From: Caulobacter sp. | GTDB taxonomy: Bacteria; Pseudomonadota; Alphaproteobacteria; Caulobacterales; Caulobacteraceae | Length of the DNA stretch: 7,268 nucleotides | Assembly (NCBI GenBank): GCA_014378155.1 | Contig: JACMOF010000016.1 | Coordinates: 1-7,268, forward strand | Direction: 5' to 3' | Shown: positions 6,407 through 7,268 of the stretch, piece by piece | Layout: every line of letters starts with the position of its first letter | Position numbering within the stretch: position 1 is the first letter of the stretch | The notes under the pieces: generated by a model | What the model was told of the DNA's origin: nothing | Databases searched by the model: none | The model's input: the letters and a program-made list of their open reading frames with translations, nothing else | Program-made: the position numbers and the translations under genes

Positions 6407-6447
6407 GGCCTTTTGGACGGGGCTTACGTCAAAGGATCGTGGAACGC

Positions 6448-6520
6448 CCTCGTCCTTCGACAGGCTCAGGATGAGGGCTATTCAAGCGTCGGTTCATCCT
6501 GGACTTGTCGAAGGACGAGG
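6448..6520. repeat. Palindromic intergenic repeat downstream of the secreted-protein gene
   Basis: The 27-base arm 6448-6474 and the reverse complement of 6494-6520 match at 24 of 27 positions, with a 19-base spacer. The arms contain CGTCCTTCGACA, a core seen very often in intergenic repeats of alphaproteobacterial genomes. TTTT follows the right arm on the plus strand, so in transcripts from the upstream gene it could fold into a long stem and act as a terminator. It lies 41 bases after the stop codon at 6406. The remaining DNA to 6654 holds no recognisable gene or clear promoter. Confidence 0.75.
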
Positions 6521-6654
6521 TTTTCGGACCCAGTGCGCTACCGGCCAATCGGTCTAGGCGCCCAGGACGCGTCGTGGCAAATTCGAGCGCCGGACACCGC
6601 TCCGCACCTGAGTATGCGCATCGCCGTCCCTGCTCGCTTTGGGAGATGTGTGCG

Positions 6655-7268
6655 ATGACCTCTAAACCCGTTTCCGAAATCACCTTCGGCCGCGTCGCGC
6701 CGGGTGTCTTCGTCCGCGATATCCAAAGGGCGCGCGCCTTCTATTCCGACGTCCTGGGCTTCGAAAAGACGTTCGAGAACGGCGATCCTGTCGGCTTCAT
6801 GATCCTTGAGAAGGACCAGGCCGAGCTACATCTGAGCCTGGTTAAGGATCACAAGCCGTCGACGACCAACATCGCCCACCTAATGGTCGATGACGTCGAT
6901 GCCCTGCACGCGATCTGCCTGGCGGCCGGCGCGCGCATCACCAAGGCCCTCGCCGACAAGGACTTCGGCCTCAGAGCCTTCGTTTTCGCCGATCCCGACG
7001 GAAACCGGATCGATGTCGGCCAGCCGATCTGCGACGCGGCCAAGGTCGGCGAGCGGTTCGAGCGGCGGAACCTGGCCGCCGCCCAGTTCATAGATTGCTC
7101 CCTCGCCGAGACAAGCTTCGAGGACGTCAACCTGTCCGGATCGGTGTTCTCGAACGTGAACCTTCGCCACGCGAAGTTCACGAACGTCAACATGGTCGGC
7201 GTCACGATCGAGAACGCCAATATCGAAGGCCTGACAATCTATGGGATCGATATCCACGCCTTGGTCCA
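6655..7268 (+). CDS. VOC/glyoxalase-like domain fused to pentapeptide repeats (3' end beyond window)
   Basis: The reading frame is open from ATG 6655 to the window edge (204 residues visible, no stop codon). Residues about 13-123 have the vicinal oxygen chelate fold pattern of glyoxalase/bleomycin-resistance proteins: PGVFVRDIQRARAFYSDVLGF near 16-36, IAHLMVDDVDAL (73-84) and FADPDGNRIDVG (111-122). The terminal position, often a metal-binding Glu, is Asp here, and the N-terminal strand lacks the usual metal His, so it looks more like a binding protein than a metal-dependent glyoxalase. From about residue 139 the sequence switches to five-residue repeats with Leu/Phe/Val/Ile at the centre (NLAAA QFIDC SLAET SFEDV NLSGS and onward to about 200), a right-handed beta-helix pattern. 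The fusion is in one uninterrupted frame. GGGAGA lies 8 bases before the start. The helix appears close to ending at the edge, but true length is unknown. Function is unassigned; binding or resistance to a small molecule is only a possibility. Confidence 0.88.
   Translation, partial: MTSKPVSEITFGRVAPGVFVRDIQRARAFYSDVLGFEKTFENGDPVGFMILEKDQAELHLSLVKDHKPSTTNIAHLMVDDVDALHAICLAAGARITKALADKDFGLRAFVFADPDGNRIDVGQPICDAAKVGERFERRNLAAAQFIDCSLAETSFEDVNLSGSVFSNVNLRHAKFTNVNMVGVTIENANIEGLTIYGIDIHALV

Overview
The window looks like chromosomal DNA of a Caulobacter-type alphaproteobacterium (Caulobacter, Phenylobacterium or a close relative). The evidence is high GC with strongly GC-biased third codon positions, a stand-alone PAS_5-type protein, GANTC (CcrM-type) sites in intergenic DNA, and two GC-rich palindromic intergenic repeats of kinds common in this group. 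No transposase, integrase, CRISPR array, tRNA or rRNA gene was found. It reads as an ordinary housekeeping and metabolic region, not a mobile island.

Layout, left to right. A PhoH-like ATPase gene runs leftward (51-821). Upstream of it, in the 328 bp gap to the next gene, is a clear rho-independent terminator pointing the same way as phoH and ending about 10 bases before its ribosome binding site. A plausible -10 element lies about 200 bp further upstream. Together they outline either a small RNA gene or a long attenuated leader of phoH. Divergently, a gamma-class carbonic anhydrase family gene runs rightward (1150-1680), followed by a 134 bp palindromic intergenic repeat with a GANTC site near its middle. 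A GMC-family FAD oxidoreductase (1920-3584) and an aldo/keto reductase (3643-4584) follow on the same strand, 58 bp apart. They are two alcohol/carbonyl redox enzymes that may be co-transcribed. A single-domain PAS_5 protein (4699-5247) converges on them. Divergent from it is a secreted, proline- and cysteine-rich protein of unknown function (5432-6406). After it comes a second palindromic repeat (6448-6520). Last is a gene cut off by the window edge that fuses a VOC/glyoxalase-like domain to a pentapeptide-repeat tail (6655 to end).

The genes do not form one pathway. The parts most worth following are the RNA-like unit upstream of phoH, the secreted Cys/Pro-rich protein, the VOC-pentapeptide fusion, and the two structured intergenic repeats. 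I see no convincing new multi-gene system. Everything here was read by eye, without database searches or computed folding.
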